Below are positions 60,381 to 64,000 of a DNA stretch of 64,000 nucleotides, one piece after another. The notes beneath the pieces were generated by a model. That model saw only the letters and a program-made list of their open reading frames with translations, did no database searches and was not told the DNA's origin. Position 1 is the first letter of the stretch; each line of letters opens with the position of its first letter. The translations under genes were made by a program, and so were the position numbers. Source of the stretch: Ezakiella peruensis (lineage in GTDB: Bacteria; Bacillota; Clostridia; Tissierellales; Peptoniphilaceae); assembly GCF_900215725.1 (NCBI RefSeq), contig NZ_LT962469.1, forward strand, positions 659,365-723,364, read 5' to 3'.

Positions 60381-60860
60381 TTAAATAGTCAGATCATTTT
60401 CATCTTTTAATATAGCAGCTTTACTTACAAAATAAGACAAAAGTGAAAATATTACATATAGGCTTAAGCCTAGAAAAGATATCCAAAAAGATAGTATAAG
60501 GACAGATGGATGATTCATATTGAACAAAAGCATAACAATATTTCCAATAAAGAAGATAATTGAATCTGTGAGGGCTAGTTTTGAAATATACTTTAAATAC
60601 TTTGAGTTTTCTTCGGTAAAAGCCATGTCATTGGAAATATTTTTTGATATTTTTGCTGAATAAAATAGTGCCATAAATACAGGTATACTGGTAAGGCATA
60701 TAAATATAAGCCAGGGTAGGTACCAGTTAGATAATTCAGGGTTTGCCTCTACAAATGTTCTACCAATTAATGGTATAACAAAAATATATAGGATAAGGCT
60801 TAATATGAACAAGCCTGTTAATATAACTTTTAAAAGTTTAGATAGTTTTTTTATTTCCAT
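60381..60860 (-). CDS. DUF2975 membrane protein
   Basis: A 159-aa protein with four hydrophobic segments. DUF2975 plus XRE pairs are widespread; the membrane partner may control the regulator. AAGGAGG precedes the ATG. Nine bases separate the two genes. Confidence 0.85.
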   Translation of the reverse strand: MEIKKLSKLLKVILTGLFILSLILYIFVIPLIGRTFVEANPELSNWYLPWLIFICLTSIPVFMALFYSAKISKNISNDMAFTEENSKYLKYISKLALTDSIIFFIGNIVMLLFNMNHPSVLILSFWISFLGLSLYVIFSLLSYFVSKAAILKDENDLTI

Positions 60861-61094
60861 AATAACCTCCTTGTTTTATATAATTATAGTCCGATATTTA
60901 TTGTAAGTCAATAAATATTTTATGCATTTTAACAATAAAATTTTTTAAATAAAAATTTGTTTAATAATTTGATTTTTATAATTTTTTTTAAAAGATTAAT
61001 ATATCATTTTTATGAATTATATAAGGTAATATAAATCGAAAATTTATTGCAATTTATTCATAATTATGCTATTATAAAGCTAGGAGGATAGCGG

Positions 61095-61670
61095 ATGAAG
61101 AGGTTATTTATTTTATTAATATGTTTTCTTTTTATTTCTTGTTCTAATCAAGAAGATCTAAGTGAATATGATTTAAAACTTAATGTAAATGATAATAAAT
61201 CTGTAGATTCTCTATCAGATAATGACAATTCTAAAATATTTGTCCATATTACTGGAGAAGTTTTAAGAAGTGGCGTTTATGAAATGGATCCTGGTTCAAG
61301 GGTTATAGATCTAGTCGAGGAAGCTGGAGGCTTTACTGTTGATGCCAATCAAGAAGCGGTTAATTTAGCTGAAAAATTAAGAGATGGAAGTAAAGTTTAT
61401 ATTCCAAACAAGGATGAAAAAGTAAATATAGGAAGCGTTTCATCTAACTCTTCAGAAAATGAAGTTATTGTGGACTTAAATATTGGGTCCAAAGAAGAGC
61501 TTATGAAACTTCCTTCGGTTGGAGAAAAAACTGCTGATTCAATTATTAAATATAGGGAAGAGAATGAATTTAAGGATTTTAATGACCTTTTAAAGGTCCC
61601 TGGTATAGGAAAGAAAAAACTGGATTCTTTTAAAGGTATGATTTCAATAGGAGGAGATATTTATGAGTAA
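61095..61670 (+). CDS. ComEA-like DNA-binding lipoprotein
   Basis: A 191-aa protein. Signal peptide with lipobox FISCS, an SLBB domain (IFVHITGEVLRSGVYEMDPGSRVIDLVEEAGG) and a C-terminal helix-hairpin-helix pair (LPSVGEKTADSIIKYREE..., VPGIGKKKLDSFKG). ComEA binds DNA outside the cell for uptake. It is unusual in lying directly before, and overlapping, selD. Confidence 0.9.
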   Translation: MKRLFILLICFLFISCSNQEDLSEYDLKLNVNDNKSVDSLSDNDNSKIFVHITGEVLRSGVYEMDPGSRVIDLVEEAGGFTVDANQEAVNLAEKLRDGSKVYIPNKDEKVNIGSVSSNSSENEVIVDLNIGSKEELMKLPSVGEKTADSIIKYREENEFKDFNDLLKVPGIGKKKLDSFKGMISIGGDIYE

Positions 61671-62706
61671 ATTTGATGTTAAATTAACTTCATATGCTAA
61701 GACCAGCGGATGAGCCGCCAAGGTCGGACCAGACATTCTCGCTCAGGTTTTGAGCGGTATAAATAAAAATATGATTGATGACAATAGACTTGTTGTAGGA
61801 ATTGAAACATCTGATGATGCTGCTGTGTATGATCTACAAAATGGGGAATATTTGATTACGACGCTTGATTTTTTTACGCCAATAGTTGATGACCCATATT
61901 TGTTTGGTCAAATTGCTGCAGCAAACTCCTTAAGTGACATCTATGCGATGGGTGGATATCCTAAGATGGCTATGAATATAGTTTGTTTTCCATCTTGTTT
62001 AGACCCAGAAATTTTAGCAGAAATTTTACGTGGTGGTTATGACAAGATTATGGAAGCTAAGTGCTTGGTTGTTGGTGGACATACGGTTCAAGATGATGAG
62101 CCAAAATATGGACTTAGTGTTAATGGTTTTTGTAAAAAAGAAGACTTAATTACTAATAGCGGTGCAAAAGTTGGCGATATACTAATTATGACCAAACCAA
62201 TTGGTGCGGGTATTATCAATACGGCCATTAAGGGCGGAATTGCTAGCCAATCCGATATTGAAGAAGCCGTAAAGTCCATGAGCACCTTAAATGAATTTGG
62301 ATTAAATGCTATAAGAAAAGGCGGAGGAGCAAATGCTCTTACTGATATAACAGGTTTTGGTATTGGTGGTCACTTAATAGAAATGATGGAGGGAGCAGAT
62401 TTATCCTGCAACCTTTATGCTGATGATTTAAATGTTATGACTTCTGCCAGAACCTTTGCAAGCATGGGACTTGTTCCTAAGGGAGCTTACGATAATAAGA
62501 AGTATTTCTCAAATCGCTATGAATCTTTATACACAGATACAACTGATGATTTGGTTTTTGATCCTGAGACAAGTGGTGGTCTTTTAATTGCAACGGAAGA
62601 AAAAAATGTAAAAGAGATTTTGAAGGTTTTAGATGATTCACCATACAAGGGTTCTGTAATTGGTGAAGTAATACCTAAATCAGAAAAGAGGATTTATTTA
62701 AAATAA
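61663..62706 (+). CDS. selD: Selenophosphate synthetase (selenoprotein, Sec at residue 17)
   Basis: Makes selenophosphate from selenide and ATP. The ATG at 61663 (MSKFDVKLTSYAKTSG) reads into an in-frame TGA at 61711-61713 at the catalytic position (usually Cys or Sec) and then AAKVGPDILAQVLSG, standard SelD. Immediately after the TGA, CCG-CCAAGGT-CGG gives a short stem-loop with GGTC exposed, like a bacterial SECIS. Calling the gene from ATG at 61750 would lose the active site. 347 aa with Sec. Confidence 0.93.
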
Positions 62707-62718
62707 AAGGAGAGTTTA

Positions 62719-64000
62719 ATGTATAGGTTGATTCCAAAAATGGATGAGATTCTTGAAAATAATCAAGTAAAAAAATTAGTTGATCAATATTCAGTTGATT
62801 TTGTTAAATCTATAATAAATGATAGACTTGATGGAATAAGGAATATGATCAAGGATAATAAAAGTGAGGATGAGATAAAATCTGAAATTAGAAATTTAGA
62901 AGTAGATATTGTAAATGATTGCAACAACTATTTAGCTCCAAGACTTAGAAGGCTTGTAAACGCAACAGGAACAGTAATTCACACCAATCTAGGTAGGTCC
63001 GTTATAAGCGAGAGAATGGCGAAATCTTTAGTTGATATATTAACTCACTATTCTAATCTTGAGTACGATATTCATACTGGTAAACGAGGCTTAAGGTATA
63101 CCAATATCGAAGAGCTTATTACAAATATTACTGGTACAGAAGCTGCTTTGGTTGTTAATAACAACGCTGCTGCTGTATTTTTAGTCTTGTCTGAATTTGC
63201 TAAAGGTGGAGAGGCGATAATAAGTCGTGGTGAGCTAATTGAAATTGGTGGATCATTTAGAATTCCTGATGTAATGGAATTTAGTGGATGTAAACTTAAA
63301 GAAATTGGAACAACTAATAAAACTCATTTATATGATTACGAAAGAGCGATAAACGAAGATACAAGAGTTATCTTAAAAGTTCATACTTCTAACTACAAGG
63401 TAGTCGGTTTTACTGAAGGCGTATCTTCTACCGAACTAAAAGAGTTAGCCGATAAATATAATTTGCCATTAATAGAAGATTTAGGCAGTGGCGTTTTCGT
63501 AGATTTAGAAAAGTACGGATTGATGCATGAACCGACTGTAATGGATTCAATAAATGCTGAAATTGATATCATAACATTTAGTGGTGACAAACTTCTTGGT
63601 GGACCACAAGCCGGAATAATTGTCGGGAAGAAAAAATATATCGATGCTTTAAAAAAGAATCCTATGACCAGAGCTCTAAGAGTTGATAAAATGACTTTAA
63701 AACTTTTAGAAGAGGTTCTGAAAGAATATATCGATAAAGATAAAGCTAATGAGAATATTCCAACACTAAACATGCTTACTTTACCGATTGATAAATTAGA
63801 AAAAAGGTCCGCAGAAATTAAGGATAGGCTTGAGGCTTTAAAACTTGAAGGGCTGCAAGCTAATATTTGCGAGGATTATAGTGAAGTTGGCGGAGGAAGT
63901 CTTCCAACTGAGAAACTGCCAACATATGTAGTCCAAATTTCAATATCTAATATGTCCGAACATAAGATTGATGAATTTATGAGAAATTATAAGATTGGAA
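62719..64000 (+). CDS. selA: L-seryl-tRNA(Sec) selenium transferase, C-terminus cut by window edge
   Basis: PLP enzyme that converts Ser-tRNA(Sec) to Sec-tRNA(Sec) using SelD's product. The open frame runs from ATG 62719 to the window end (427 codons). NATGTVIHTNLGRS and TFSGDKLLGGPQAG (PLP-binding Lys) identify it. AAAGGAGAG precedes the start, 12 bases after selD. Confidence 0.95.
   Translation, partial: MYRLIPKMDEILENNQVKKLVDQYSVDFVKSIINDRLDGIRNMIKDNKSEDEIKSEIRNLEVDIVNDCNNYLAPRLRRLVNATGTVIHTNLGRSVISERMAKSLVDILTHYSNLEYDIHTGKRGLRYTNIEELITNITGTEAALVVNNNAAAVFLVLSEFAKGGEAIISRGELIEIGGSFRIPDVMEFSGCKLKEIGTTNKTHLYDYERAINEDTRVILKVHTSNYKVVGFTEGVSSTELKELADKYNLPLIEDLGSGVFVDLEKYGLMHEPTVMDSINAEIDIITFSGDKLLGGPQAGIIVGKKKYIDALKKNPMTRALRVDKMTLKLLEEVLKEYIDKDKANENIPTLNMLTLPIDKLEKRSAEIKDRLEALKLEGLQANICEDYSEVGGGSLPTEKLPTYVVQISISNMSEHKIDEFMRNYKIG

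Noticed and set aside
61750-62706. SelD called from ATG 61750 as a truncated gene, or a frameshift at 61711
   Set aside because: The upstream frame is conserved through TGA at the catalytic position with a stem-loop after it and selA next door; this is selenocysteine, not damage.

Overview
The window reads as the chromosome of a low-GC, anaerobic Firmicute, most likely a Gram-positive anaerobic coccus of the Peptoniphilaceae/Tissierellia type. That placement is inferred from the AT-rich genes, the Bacillus/Clostridium-style order gmk-rpoZ-coaBC-priA-def-fmt-rsmB-rlmN-prpC-prkC-rsgA-rpe-thiN, the selenocysteine genes selD-selA, and a tmRNA tag reading ADNNRSFALAA. No species can be named from this sequence alone.

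Layout. Positions 1-20338 are host housekeeping DNA: a partial rqcH on the minus strand, the long gmk-to-thiN operon, rpmB facing back, then asp23-fakA-recG-rsmD-coaD and a coiled-coil gene. The tmRNA gene ssrA (20339-20699) is the integration site of a prophage of about 39.3 kb. The 20-bp attL core is the last 20 bases of ssrA; attR is at 59978-59997, and what looks like the native ssrA terminator now lies just outside attR. From 60000 to 64000 the host resumes with an XRE regulator/DUF2975 membrane pair, a ComEA-like lipoprotein, selD (with an in-frame UGA for selenocysteine) and a truncated selA.

The prophage has a contractile-tail (PBSX/Xkd-like) virion. Left to right: integrase, an Abi_2/AbiF-type HEPN abortive-infection gene with small-RNA candidates on both sides, a CI/LexA-like repressor facing a Cro-like gene across repeated 17-bp operators, a run of small early genes broken up by three minus-strand cassettes (two sharing a 62-bp structured repeat), a recombination/replication block (Gam, a PGAEKI-type recombination protein, a DnaD-like initiator, a DUF1064 nuclease), a sigma-like late activator with a 10-bp phased repeat array upstream of the late genes, packaging and head genes (terS, terL, portal, MuF, scaffold, capsid), connectors, sheath, tube, frameshifted tail chaperone, tape measure, baseplate, fibres, lysis (XhlA, amidase, LLH holin), and small genes next to attR.

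The most unusual part is the fibre region at 51707-57032. A radical SAM/SPASM enzyme (54296-55522) lies between a collar-type tail fibre gene and a fibre gene whose N-terminus carries 20 cysteines behind a leader-like stretch. A second, stand-alone 23-cysteine protein lies just upstream (52457-52858). I infer a phage-encoded RiPP-like maturation system that cross-links or otherwise modifies cysteine-rich virion fibre proteins; the chemistry is unproven.

The prophage also carries many conflict genes: the Abi/ncRNA system, a MuF capsid protein fused to an ADP-ribosyltransferase toxin with a candidate immunity gene, a PanA-like/membrane-toxin pair, a previously hidden 28-residue type I-like toxin, HicAB, and a small RHH operon at attR.
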